Origin: Sindora glabra
Lineage: Eukaryota; Streptophyta; Magnoliopsida; Fabales; Fabaceae
NCBI GenBank assembly: GCA_020226215.1
Contig: CM035228.1
Coordinates: 61,663,989-61,727,988, forward strand
Direction: 5' to 3'
Length of the DNA: 64,000 nt
The notes beneath the pieces are model-generated. The model was not told the DNA's origin and did no database searches. It was given only the letters and a program-made list of their open reading frames with translations. Positions 1 through 11,811 of this stretch are shown piece by piece. Each line of letters starts with the position of its first letter. Within the stretch, counting starts at the first letter, position 1. The translations under genes and the position numbers were made by a program.

Positions 1-535
1 TTTCTGTAATAGATTTACAACCAAACTCTCCTTATTATTTTTTTTTCTAAATTTTAAAACTATTCTCATAGTTGTAAATTCTATTAAATTTTTTTCTTTT
101 TAATTGGAAATTTTTTGCAATTAGCATAATGGATATTTTAAAAATTATGGCTTATTTTACTTATACGTTATTAATATCTTATTGCACTACAATATTACAA
201 AATTAGCGTATAATTGCTACATAACCCTCTAAGATATGTATGTTACACGGCGAAAAATCTTCCTTCATTAACTCTCCATCCAAATCCAAATCCTTGAATG
301 CGTGCGCCTCACAAACCTCCTGTTACTTGAACTGCCAACGTAGATAAAACCTTGCCAATCCGGCGGAAGCCAAAATTACTCCGGTGCATTACGTGCTATT
401 GATAGCAATGAAATCCTTTTCGAAATGAAAACAAGTTGACATGTTTACCAGACCCACCATTTTAGTTGAGTTGAACCATTGGCCTTTTTTTATTGGTAAA
501 TTGAATTGAACCACTTTTAGTTTTTGCCCAATACA

Positions 536-538
<3 letters not shown>

Positions 539-601
<63 letters not shown>
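539..601. repeat. (TA)n microsatellite
   Basis: About 31 uninterrupted AT dinucleotides, read directly. It creates spurious Tyr-Ile ORFs on both strands. Confidence 0.97.
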
Positions 602-603
<2 letters not shown>

Positions 604-1533
604 CAAATTGCTCTCCCAAACCAACAGATATGGAAGTTCCACTTTTGACACAGTAAATTCTCTGCCAACCATCCTGCAATTACCTCGAAATTTTGTCATC
701 ATCCTCATTCAATTATCCCTACAATCTTTGAAGGAAAATATAAATTACTCCTTTCAAATTTGTGATAGTTGGATTTTACTCCTTTAATAAGAATTATAAA
801 ATTATAAAATATTAATTTATTTTATTATTTTCTGCCATATAATTTCACACTTTATATATAAGTATTTAATTAAAATTTTTAATATAATTTAATTTCTATT
901 AATTATATAACATAAAAATCATATATGAAAAAAATGACTACAAAATCAACATATTATATTGTTTAAAAACTTCATGAAAAAAGCATAAAATTTAATAAAA
1001 TGAATAATTAAGTAGATGATGAGTATTAACTTCAAGTTTTTTTAAAGTTTAAAGAGATAATTTTCATGTTTCTAAAATTGAAAAAGGAAAAATCCAATCA
1101 CTCCAACATTGAAAAGGAATTTGCATTTTTCCAATATTTTAATATTCATTTTCTGATATAGATCATCAGCCCACATCTCATTGAAGCTAAGACAAACCCA
1201 GCGATATTGCGGTTAATATCATCTATGAATCTGGTTTGTTTAGTGGGAAAGTTTCGGCATCATTCGTCCATTAACATCAAATCAAATATTAAAATCCCTA
1301 GCGGCGATGATAAAGCCTAAGCCAGAGGCATTGTTAAAACCCCTCCAAAGCAAGTAGAGAGTACACGTTCCTCTTGGACAAAGTTGATAGTAGTGGAAAG
1401 AACAAAAGGCTTTTATTTTTTATTAATTTTGTTAGGCCGCTATGCAAGCAGCCAATCTACAGATAAATGAACCAGTGTATCCAAGAAAAAGCAAAATATT
1501 CCCACCGCTATTATAGTAACCAAAATTTTCTTC

Positions 1534-1565
1534 TTTTTTTTTTTTTTTTTTTTGGGGGGGGGGGG
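1534..1565. repeat. T20-G12 homopolymer junction
   Basis: Twenty T followed directly by twelve G. Exact run lengths are prone to sequencing or assembly error. Confidence 0.9.
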
Positions 1566-2405
1566 TTGTTATGCCATTCGTAGCACCAAGTAACCATATA
1601 TGGGGGAAAGGAAATTCTCGCCTAACATAACACTTTAAGATTTCAATATTACTTTCATTTATATTTCAATAAATAATATATTGACAACATAGATAAATAG
1701 ATGCTAAAATCTAAAGCGGTTTCCTTGCTGATCAAATGCAAGAGGCAGTATTATGAAATTTTCAGTATTACAATATGACCAGAAATATTAAGGAAAAAAA
1801 ATGGATAGATTGAGCAATTAAACTAACAAATAATATAAAGGCAGGAAAGACACAGGTATTAACAAATAATTTTTCCACAAATCACTACCAATTGCATGAC
1901 AACTTATGACCTTTACCGATATAGAACCATTCAGTTTCCATCATGACAAATTGGACGACTAACAATTTGTGATATCTAGCATAATTTCACATCGAGCTAC
2001 TAAAGTCCTTTCCTAATATTAAACAAAATTGGATCTCTGAAAAGTGAAATTTAGTGACCAAAAACTTAATACGAGGTATCAAAATGGTTGTTTACTCGGT
2101 GAACTATTATTACTCTATACTTGCTCCATAATGCCAATCAATAACTCCAAAAAAACGATTTCCCAACAAATGCCTTCAACTGTTTTCTTTCAAAAACTGA
2201 AAAGCCATCATATTTCTTAACCACATGAATTACAAATTCTCAGAAGCATCAAGTAGAGTTCAAATTTGCTAACGTTACCGAAATACTACTGCAGCCAGCA
2301 ATTCCAAACAACAATAACTTTCCATACAAATAAATAGATAGGGGTACGGTACAGATGGAAAACAAGAAACAGAAATGCTGTAACAGCTACTTCAACAAAG
2401 CACAA

Positions 2406-5400
2406 TCATAGGCGACTTATCACAGCTTCTACCTCAGCAGGGGTATAAAGATGGTATGTAGGCGCAACCTTGGCAATGTCAACATTATTGGGAGTCACCT
2501 AAAACAAAAAATGCAACAGAGAAGTGAATTTATTTTCCCTTATTTCAGGGATGTTAACAATAAGCAGTACACATTGAAAAGGCAATATTAGTTGTTACGG
2601 TTACCTTCTCCTCCATAACCTGCTTCAGGATGGATAAAGCAATGGTCTCAGCTTCTTGAAGAGTTAGGTCCTGCAAAACAACATAATTAAATTAACACCC
2701 ATTTAACATGTGACCTAGGTGCATCAAATGAAAAAGAGTGCACCTTACACAAGGTGACAGACAAAACCAGTAGAGGATTATTTTAATTTGGGCACACGTG
2801 GTGTACTCTAAATTACATCATTAAAGTATTTGACTGGTTCAACATTACAAAAGATGATCTAATAGCAAATAAACATCAAGAAAGTGCCAAAAAATTAATA
2901 TTTTGCCTGGTAGACATTCAAAGAGACAGGAGAGCTTTATTGTTTTAGTCTTTCTTTGTTTCTTGCCTCATTCTTTTCACAAATTTTTCTGATATTATTA
3001 ACAAAACCTATAAATACAAAAGTGATGTTATGATATGGATTAAACTATCACCTTTACACTATCACCCATCCATGTGTTGCCATGTCAATAAAAAAATGTT
3101 AAAACTATTTTACTGCATTTAAAATTCCTTAGTTACTATCATTTTATTAATGACATAACTTCCTCTCATTTATAGATAGTATATAACATTTTATACTGTC
3201 AATACATCAAATTTAAACTCAAAGTAATACATGAATTTACAAATGTTCTCTCTTGAAGAAAAAAAAATTTTTAATACCAAGATCATATCACATTTGCAAG
3301 CTTGTAATTATAACATATCTTCATATCTTCATTCTTAAACTAAACTTTATGGTATGTTTAGGTGGGAGAGAATAAAATGAAAGGAGAGGGGAGGCTATCC
3401 TCCAAAATAATAATATTAAAAAAAAAAACTAAAACAGAAAGACAGCCCTCAAGTTCTCCTTTCCTTTTCCTCCATTTCCCCAACCCACAAACAGACTATT
3501 AACAAACAAGGTCAATGAAATCAAATAGCCATCCTTCAAATTTTCTATCCAGTGTAACATGAATTACAGGTTTCCCCATTTCTCTCTGTTTTCATTCCTC
3601 TATACTTGTCACTTTCCCGCTTCTCTACCAAGCACAATTTTAGTGCTATAGATGTATTGACAACCCGCTCTAAAAACATGAATACCTTGTTGTATTGCTC
3701 CTGCAGAGAGCTATCTGCACCTTCTGATCCTGAACCAATAGCTTTTGCATTGCATTGCCAAAATGTGCCAGATGGATCAGTGTAATATCTGTTTATTAAC
3801 TTTCAAATCAGTAACAGAACCACGAAGAATTAAAAACAAGACAATCAACTAGTTTAAAAGTGTCCACTGAAATTTGCAAGGTATGGAAGACTAATTTTAT
3901 GCATTGATACAGAAACAAGATTTAAGGAGATGGCAGGCTAATTTTAAATGGCATCCAATGACCCATGTAGCCAGCCTCATCTAATGGGGATAAGGATTGA
4001 TTGCTGTTGCATTATATTTGATGCTGGTTCCTGAAGCATTCCATATACAAGGTTTTTCCAGTAAAATTACCAAATGTTAAAGCGACCAGTCCAAATGTTC
4101 GTTAGACCATCAAGGTATTTCCAAATAATTTGTCTCAATCATCATTACATAAAAAGCTACGTGGGGTAGTTTTTGTTCCCATTGTGATTTTTTTCATTTA
4201 AGTTTGTCCAAAATCTATTACTCTACTAGTGGAATCAATTATCAATCATCTCAAACAATGTTTACAGACAGAAAATCAATTCACCTATAATTCATTCTTT
4301 CAAGATCAATTGCCAACAATCAATTATGTGCAAAATCAATTCACTCATTCTATGCTAAACAGAATCATATTCCCCCCCCCCCCAAAACCCCCAATTCTTT
4401 CCCACCCTTTCCCCCAAGGTTCATCATAAAACCCCCTCCTAAAAAGCAACCATTGGCCAGAAACAACAGAGAAGCCAAAATGACAGCTCTATCCTATAAA
4501 AGCAGAATAGACCATCCAGAGGCACAAACCCTTATCAAATCATCGTGTACAACTGCAAGAGAATAAACTGCTCCCAATTATGAAGACAAACAAAAACCTT
4601 GAGGAAGACCATAAAGGCTACTTTAAATTCTTCAGGAAGGATAAAAATGCAATAACTAAATAATGTTAGTTTCTCAGCCTAACACATAACACAAGCATCA
4701 GTAGATCATGCTCTATTAGCTCCCAACCTCGGAATGGATCACAAGTAAATCTGAGTTAGTGTGACTCTCCAAATGAAGGGTTTCCCATTAAAAAAGACCT
4801 TTGCCTCCCAGATGAGACCAGTTAAAACTAAAACAATCACAAGAGGAAAGAAGAAAAGAACGGGAAAAGGAGTTAAAGGTATAGGAAAAGGGCAGATCTA
4901 AAGATTAAATCTCATTATCAGCATCCCGTGAGAAATTCTTTGATGGACTAAATTTACACTATCTATAAACTGATACAATCATTAAATCACAGAGTTTTAT
5001 ATATTGGAGAAATTACAACAATAAGCACACATTCTGTTAATAATTATTAATTATCATTCAATGATTTGTCTAACACAACAGGTGTAGACTTCATCTATCA
5101 AAGAATTCTTCCAGGGATGACTAAACAAGAGCAAGCCATAAGGTGCATCACATCAGAGATATTATAGAATTAGAAACCCATAAGACAGGAAAAATACCCT
5201 TTTTATTTTCTCAAACATGGATGGAGACATAAACAACAACAAGGTTCATAAGATAGCAAAAACTCTGTTTCTTTTCTCAAATACTGGTAAAAATGAACAG
5301 CCATTAGATACTCAAGTGTCTGGGAAACAATGGAAGTTGCAAAAGGAAGGTAATTGTCAGTGGAATCAATATGACAACTGGCAATAGTAGAAAGGAAGCC

Positions 5401-8400
5401 TAATGCCTGCGACCAATTTTTCTATCAACATCAGGAAAGCTGAAAGCCCAGTAGAGAAAGAAATGGAAAAGCTATACAGATGATGGGGGATAAGAGTATA
5501 TCGAGGTTCCAAGGCTCCAAGTCACTACTAACAAGTTGTTCGGAAAAAAAATAAAATGGTTGGTTCAATTCATTGCCTCATCCTTACACACAAAAAATGT
5601 GGGCTAGAGAACTACAACAGTGTCAAACGCTCCTTGTCAGAGAATGTCCAAGCATTTCAATATATAAGCAAGTTAGCATGGCATACACACCTCAATAGCC
5701 ACTACAGAGTAAAAGGAGATCAAATACTTACAAACTGGGTCCATTCTCATCATGACCAGCAATGAGGAGAGACACCCCAAATGGTCGAGACTGCCACAAA
5801 AATAAAGGTACCATATATTAAAATGCATAACCGTAAGGGACAGGCTCCCCATAACATTAGATCACACACAATATCTAAGTTATAAAGTGAAGTTGTTGGC
5901 ACAAAAATCACTAAAGCAAAAACACAAAAGATTACACTTCAAATTTAACAATAAAGTAAAAATAAAAATATTAAACCAGACCAAGATTAGTAATTAATGA
6001 TTTTAGAAGAAAGAAATAGTTAAGTTGGAAACTGTCTATTCCGTAAAAAGAAAAAGACAACTTCAAAGCTCCAAAACTATTAGTTAATGATTTTAGAAGA
6101 AATTAATGATTGACTTGGAAACTGTATATACTGGAAAAAACTAAGAAAAACACAACTTCAAAGCTCCAAATCCTATTAAGTCCCCCACTTATTTGAATAC
6201 AACAGAAAAAGGTTTGTCATCACATTGCAGAAGTTGCTACAATTGTGGATCGAGAAAGTATAAGATGTGGAGGGGTTTGCACTAAAACTTGGTGATAATT
6301 CTATGTTCAGACCTCCTATCAGCATTCATCAATAACAAATTTATATCCATATCCAATGTGTTCAGTAATAAGCTCAAAAAATGAAAAAAGACCATAATTT
6401 AGTAGTAATCAAAAGCATTTGATCTCCGAAGAATTTTCAACACATAACGAAACATACTTGAGTACATGAACACATGATACTCTAAGTTGCAATTCAACTC
6501 AATATGCTGTTTATTCTCTGATATGTCTGTACGAATAACTCCATGTATATTTCATTAAATTTCAGCAGTTTCATCAAAAACTTCTAATTATCTTGTCATC
6601 CAGGCATCTTGCTGTTGCATAAAGGGGCTTTGCATCTCCTATTCATTTACTTTCTCCTTTTTCAATTTTTTTTTTTTTTTGGTAGTGACTTACACTACAA
6701 TTGTACTTGAGAAAATGTCTTACACCATTCCCCCTAATATAATCCAGCATTGAAGCATCCTAATTTTTTGAATATACAGATTACCTTCATTACCTACGTG
6801 CGTGCGTGTGGGGGGGGGGGGGGGGGGGACGAACTTCACATGTTTCCACATGTAACCTATATCAAGCATGGCTATATTGCAGACAGATAAAATAATGCTT
6901 AACTTTGAGTTTAACCTTTAGTCAGAAATTATATTTGCACTCTCAATTCATCTAATCAGGGCTAATTTTACAAATTTAATGAGGGGGGAAAATATGGACC
7001 ATCTAACAAGTACTCTAGCAATAAATATCTATAGACGGTTGGGCCCACTGCCATGATAACATCATAAGCAACCAAATGGATGCAAAAAAGCCAAAAGGTT
7101 CATTACCATGGATTCTTCATCTCCTTCACCAAACCGCAAGGCCAAATCACAAAGAGCTTGAGTTGTGGACTCTACAGTCATTGGTTCACCATAAGAGAAC
7201 CTATGATTCTGGGAAAAATAATCCAATATCTATAAATCACAGGGAAAAAGATCATCTAGTAAATCACAAAATGAGCAATAACAAACAATAACAGCACCTG
7301 AGTTTCTACTCGTGCATGTTCAACTAGTGTTCGGGCATCAGCTATCAATCCACTCATTGCACAACCTATATGCTCATCAATTTCCATGATTTTCTCCACA
7401 CTGCTAGGCTCCTAAAAGATAATATTATACAAATTACAAACAATACATAAATGAAGTTGTGCATAGACAAATATCAAAGTGCAAAGGAAAAGAATTTGCC
7501 CAAAAAAAAAAAATTACGATTCCAATCTGCAGGTTAGATTAGGAAATAAATCATAAACTTATTGCATATAGAACCTGATATCCATGAGTGGATTATAAAG
7601 CTCACTTGCTACCAATAATATTTTCAGCACTTACAGCAATTTTAACCTTTAAACCTAAAGAACAAAATAGATCTTCTCTCACCCTATCGATATAGGATAA
7701 GAAAGTTAACCAAGGCCAGAAGTATTCATTTTTATGTCATGTACAAACCTTCAAACAAATTATATGCTATTTTGATTTTTTAATGAGGGAGTATATGATT
7801 ATTTTTATTTTCTTTTTGCATGGAAGATATGCTTGCTTTTATACAAGATCAGTTGTACAGTAGTCTTAAAAGCAACAGTAATTTGATAAATTTAGAATTA
7901 ACTATTATATAAATAATAGCAAATAGATGCCCCAAAATTCAATGTTCGTCAAAAAGATTATGTCAAAATAATCAAATATTTGAATTTGAATAGGGATGTT
8001 TCCTAACATCTCATCGTATATTGAGAGCAGTGCAGAACTCCTGCCTCCCCCAGCCCATTGGTTATCGATTGTTTAAGTACATCAACTTAAATTTAGTTAT
8101 AAATGATTTACGCAATTGACAAAAGAGCCAATATATAGAAGAAAAAGTGACACAAGCAAGAAACACAAACCAGCAATGGTGAAGTGATACGTTTTTCTAC
8201 AGCAAGAACAACACCTTCTTTTGTTTTCAACCCAATTGCAGTTGAACCCAGCTGCAAGTCAAGCAAAGATCAATTTACAAGCATATTATATATGACCCCT
8301 CAATGTCAATAGAAGCAGAAAAGCAATAAGTTTATCTAATCCAGACAGAAAAAGGGCATAATGAAATCAACATGCTCTCGTCTAGCTCCATTATCATCTA

Positions 8401-8737
8401 ACAGAGCTAACAAGTTACAATGCTTAACCCATTACTTCTTTAACGAAATGAGATTCGTTAACATTGAAATTCTCACAAAAATGTGAAACAAAAAAGAGAT
8501 CAGTGAAAAAGGTATACCTTGATTGCCTCAATTGCATATTCGACTTGAAATAGCCGACCTTCAGGAGAAAATGTATTCACTCCTCGGTCATACTCAGTCC
8601 TATTTTAAAAACGAGGAAAACCCCCGCACCAAATTTTACACCAGTCAGAAAATTAAAAAAATAAGCAAAATCAAAGTAGATGAACCCTAGACGGATTTCC
8701 ACAGTCAACTAAACGATGCTTACCTTGTTAGAAACAT
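2406..8737 (-). CDS. PAE1: 20S proteasome subunit alpha type-5 (complete, 9 exons)
   Basis: Encodes the alpha-5 (PAE) subunit of the 20S proteasome outer ring, a non-catalytic subunit that gates substrate entry in nucleus and cytosol. Coding exons in transcript order: 8724-8737, 8518-8599, 8171-8251, 7298-7411, 7107-7208, 5732-5790, 3686-3788, 2605-2670, 2406-2498. All introns are GT-AG and phases join without a break, giving 237 residues plus TGA, the length I recall for Arabidopsis PAE1/PAE2. The product starts MFLTRTEYDRGVNTFSPEGR, which contains the proteasome alpha N-terminal signature (about residues 8-30). It goes on through GSTAIGLKTKEG, a GCAMSGLIADAR segment and GSGSEGADSSLQ, and ends AEVEAVISRL. 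The start is the only ATG that fits this family. Introns vary from about 80 bp to 1.9 kb and hold homopolymer runs and one MITE. Intactness and recognition are near certain; the symbol could equally be PAE2, since paralogs cannot be told apart here. Confidence 0.97.
3350..3498. mobile_element. Tourist-like MITE inside a PAE intron
   Basis: A 149-bp element between PAE exons 7 and 8, flanked by TTA on both sides (3347-3349 and 3499-3501). The left end reads TGGTATGTTTAGGTGGG. The reverse complement of the right end reads TAGTCTGTTTGTGGGTT, so the two ends form an imperfect terminal inverted repeat. Purine-rich GGAGAGG/GGAAAGGAG stretches are mirrored inside. The 3-bp TTA duplication and small non-coding body are typical of PIF/Harbinger-derived Tourist MITEs. 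The TIR is diverged, so the family call is moderate. Confidence 0.65.
4372..4383. repeat. C12 run in a PAE intron
   Basis: Twelve consecutive C in the 1.9-kb intron between exons 6 and 7. An ORF that overlaps it (4229-4429, plus) is intronic noise. Confidence 0.85.
6810..6828. repeat. G19 run in a PAE intron
   Basis: Nineteen consecutive G after a short GTGCGTGCGTGT stretch, in the intron between exons 5 and 6. On the transcribed minus strand this is a C-run in the pre-mRNA. The length is uncertain because of homopolymer error. Confidence 0.9.
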
Positions 8738-8766
8738 CCTGGATTCGTATTGATTCGATGAAGTCA

Positions 8767-8873
8767 CTGTGCAAAATCACAGGATCGAATGAGATTAGCG
8801 CGAGGCTACGAAAGAGAAGCAAGAATTTATAGGATGACTAGTAGTAGCCTTCTCCAAGTAACCGGTGACTTAC
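8767..8873 (-). other. probable 5'-UTR intron of the PAE gene
   Basis: Just upstream of the PAE start codon the minus strand reads a GGGTAAGT donor (GT at 8872-8873) and a TTTTGCACAG acceptor (AG at 8767-8768), about 107 nt apart. The exon segment left before the ATG is about 30 nt. Short leader introns are common in plant housekeeping genes. This is inferred from splice-site quality only; there is no transcript evidence and the transcription start is not identified. Confidence 0.5.
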
Positions 8874-8879
8874 CCAGAA

Positions 8880-10184
8880 AGCCACTTCTCTCCCGATGGT
8901 GGACTTGAGGTTAAAATGAAATTAAAGAGAGGAAAGTAGGGTTTTCTCGTACTTATCTAGGTTTTCTTTAGGTTTTATTTTGTTACAAGAGAAAATGGGA
9001 GAGAAAAAAATGAGGTAAAAAGAAAATAAGAGAGAAATTATTTTTTTTAAGATTATTTTGTTGTAAGAGAAAATAAGAAAGAAAAAAAATAAAAGAGAAA
9101 TTAGTTGCATTTTGATAGAGGAGAAAATAGGAGAAAAAGGAAATAGATAAAGTGATTTAATTTTATTTGAATGCATATGAAATTGATAGAAAAAGTTTTA
9201 TTATACCAAAATGACCTTCAAACTTAAAATATTAAATTAATTTTAATTAAAATAATTAATTAATTATAATTCCAAGCCTTCAACTTGTACAAAATTTTTA
9301 CAAATTTAATTACTAAATATTAAAAAAATCATGTATAATGTTAATTATATAAACTCACAATCATGTGAAATAGAAAGATATAAATTTTTTCCTCTTTTTA
9401 TGGAACATTATCAATTCAAAATAACCTCCCCTATAAAAATTGTAAATATAATAGTCATCATCCACTGTATTAAAATCCTACATTATTAGTGTTGAAAATA
9501 TAGGCAAAGGCAACCAATCAATCAATGATATAGTTACTCTCAAGATAAATGTGATCACTTAAACAATTTTCACATGTAACATAACAGAAAATATTCAGAA
9601 TCCACCAAAGTGGAATATAGATGATCCAAGAAAGCTGTGCGTGTTCATAGGATTAGTCAAAGAAAACTAAAATGATCCATACAGAAATAAGGACAAATAC
9701 TACAATAATCCAAACTGCAAATGGCTTCATATTTTACAATATATATTTTTCTAACTAAACATTTGTTCCAAGTCACAACATGTGAACCAAAGTACTCCTC
9801 TACAACATTTGAAGCAATTGGGTTCTAGCAGTAACGTACATCTCAACAAATCAACAAAATTATAGTTTAAACAGTAATTATGTATGCAAGTATGACAATA
9901 ATTGTAGACATCATACTTGCATACATATTGAAATACTCATATCTTGAACCATTTTCTGCAGCTACTAATGCTTGTCTAATTATGTTCCATTGACTTCAAC
10001 TAATGTAACTTCCACAACACACAAGGTTTTTATGCACAAGTATTCTAACAACTAGCACAAGCAAAAAAAGAAATGCTTTGTATTGGTAACATACATACCT
10101 TGATAAGTCTATACCACATCTAAGGAGATCTTAGAAGATTCCTGCCTCCTTCATAAGTTGGTAGAGAAGATTCCAACACATCTT
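8880..10184. other. AT-rich spacer between PAE and the Harbinger remnant
   Basis: 8880-9180 is purine-rich on the plus strand (repeats of GAGAAAATAGGAGAAA type) and lies upstream of the PAE start, so it should hold the PAE promoter; no clear TATA box was found. 9180-10184 shows no coding potential. The left terminus of the downstream transposon may lie here, but I could not identify its TIR. Confidence 0.55.
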
Positions 10185-11250
10185 CTATAACATGCTAAAA
10201 AATTGTTGCTTGGCATTTTCGTTACCACATAAGAAATGATAGCACTGGAGTCGGAGCTCTTGCATCACTCCTATGTTTTCTAGCTCACCCCACACCTCCA
10301 CAGGGCTATAATGTTGAGGTCCCCTTCTTTGAAGCATTGCAAAACCTTCTCTGGCTATCTCAATCTTTATTTTGGCCAATGCAACCCCTTCTCACATCAC
10401 CTTAGTTAAGTTGTCTATTCCTAGTTGCATTTTTTCATATCCACTCTCCACCAAATCAATCATAAGAGCTTTCCTTTCGGTTCTTTTAGAAGATGTAATT
10501 CCTTGCGATTGATTTCTTTGGGATGGAGTTGAACCACCATGTACAGGACTGTAGGTGTCCTATACATCTGTAGAGTTTTGGATCTCATTTCTCCAACGGA
10601 TATCAGAATCTGAAATAGCATCAAAATAGTCATTTAGGTCAATGTTCTCTCTTTCCTTTCGAAGCACTTTATTTCTTGTACTCTCAGCTCTTACACCCGT
10701 TGCCTTATCTTTCCCAAATAAATACTTCAGTTTGCCATAGTTGTGAATAGGGGTTCTTTTCCACTTCTGCGTTTCCGATTTCTCCTGTGTATAGAACCAT
10801 GGTTAGTAATATTAGTACAAAATATATAATGAGTGCACATTAAATGTAAACATAGTTAGTGCATTGATTCATTGTCAATTGCCATTTTATTTACTTATAT
10901 AATTACCTTTATAATCTCTTCCCAAACCTCTAGCTCTACTTCAAACATCTAGGTTACAAAATTCCACCCAACTCCACTCCACATGTGGAATAAATCATAA
11001 CATTCATGGGAAACTGATTTCAGTGTTTTCAGTCTATTTTTAATGTGTTACTTTTAGAATGAGAGTCCTACCATTACCTGCATTGTCTTCACCACGAAGG
11101 CGTATGCAAAAAAAGTGAAGGTCCCATCCGGCCTATGCCCCTTATGGACTTTTTCTAGCAAGGCATTTAAAAGTGTGGTATTCATCTCATGTGTCCAACG
11201 CAAGTTGTTTTTGGAAGAACAATGTCCTTTTTTTATCTCTAACTCCTAGA
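10185..11250 (-). pseudogene. Myb/SANT-like Harbinger accessory protein (ORF1), broken
   Basis: In transcript order, an exon near 11250-11078 encodes a SANT-like helix (NLRWTHEMNTTLLNALLEKV, then GHRPDGTFTFFAYAFVVKTM) and ends at a GTAATGG donor. A second piece (about 10980-10906) reads GVGWNFVT-stop-MFEVELEVWEEIIK and ends at GTAATT. A third, from about 10800, reads KWKRTPIHNYGKLKYLFGKD then KATGVRAES. After an in-frame TGA it ends in EIAREGFAMLQRRGPQHYSP, ENIGVMQELRLQCYHFLCGN and QQFFSML-stop. This is the layout of Myb/SANT-like DNA-binding proteins that pair with Harbinger transposases and bind the TIRs. At least three in-frame stops mark it as dead. Confidence 0.82.
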
Positions 11251-11449
11251 CATTAATGCACCTACACATTGCCACATAGTTCAAGATCAGTACACAAGTT
11301 TATCACAAGCAAAGATATTAATTATATTGAAGGACACTTTAACGGCGTATGTAGTTTGTGACAGAATGATAGCATGTTTAACATTAACATCATTGCATCA
11401 CTCTCAACTTACAATCAAAATATGCAATCTTTATTTCTACATAACAGAT

Positions 11450-11811
11450 ATAATAGTCATAGCATTCCATATACTGTCAAATAACAAAACTATACATTAA
11501 TTTTTTGAAAACATTAAGATCCTCATAATTACAATAGAATACATAAATTACATGTTATACAAATCAAATTTATGATAAAATTTCTTAGTAATCATTCCAC
11601 ATTTGAGTAGCCATGCTATCCCTTAGAATACATAATAGTCATAGCATTCCATATACTGTTAAATAACAAAACTATACATTAATTTTTTGAAAACATCAAG
11701 ATCCCCATAATTACAATAGAATACATAAATTACATGTCATACAAATCAAATTTATGATAAACTTTCTTAGTAATCATTCCATATTTGAGTAGCTATGCTA
11801 TCCCTTAGAAG
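11450..11811. repeat. 182-bp tandem duplication over the transposase 3' end
   Basis: 11450-11629 and 11632-11811 are near-identical direct copies offset by 182 bp, differing at only a few positions. The unit includes the last codons of the minus-strand transposase, so the C-terminal LRDSIATQIWNDY-stop appears again downstream as LRDSMATQMWNDY-stop at about 11588-11629. Confidence 0.95.

Larger units (their letters stand above)
1..2405. other. AT-rich intergenic region downstream of the PAE gene
   Basis: No coding region found. It contains a (TA)n microsatellite at 539-601, a T20-G12 run at 1534-1565 and scattered poorly conserved sequence. The part next to 2405 should include the 3' UTR of the minus-strand PAE gene, but I could not fix a poly(A) site. 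The small ORFs around 389-787 are translations of the (TA)n tract (runs of Tyr-Ile) and are not genes. Confidence 0.7.

Noticed and set aside
389..787. Overlapping small ORFs on both strands
   Set aside because: They are translations of the (TA)n tract (runs of Tyr-Ile) with no conserved flanking sequence.
4229..4429. 66-codon plus-strand ORF
   Set aside because: Lies inside a PAE intron on the opposite strand and overlaps a C-run; no motif.
7076..7291. 71-codon plus-strand ORF
   Set aside because: Antisense shadow of PAE exon 5 and its flanking introns.
8922..9176. 84-codon minus-strand hydrophobic ORF
   Set aside because: Low-complexity Phe/Ile/Leu/Ser product of purine-rich plus-strand DNA upstream of PAE; likely promoter region.
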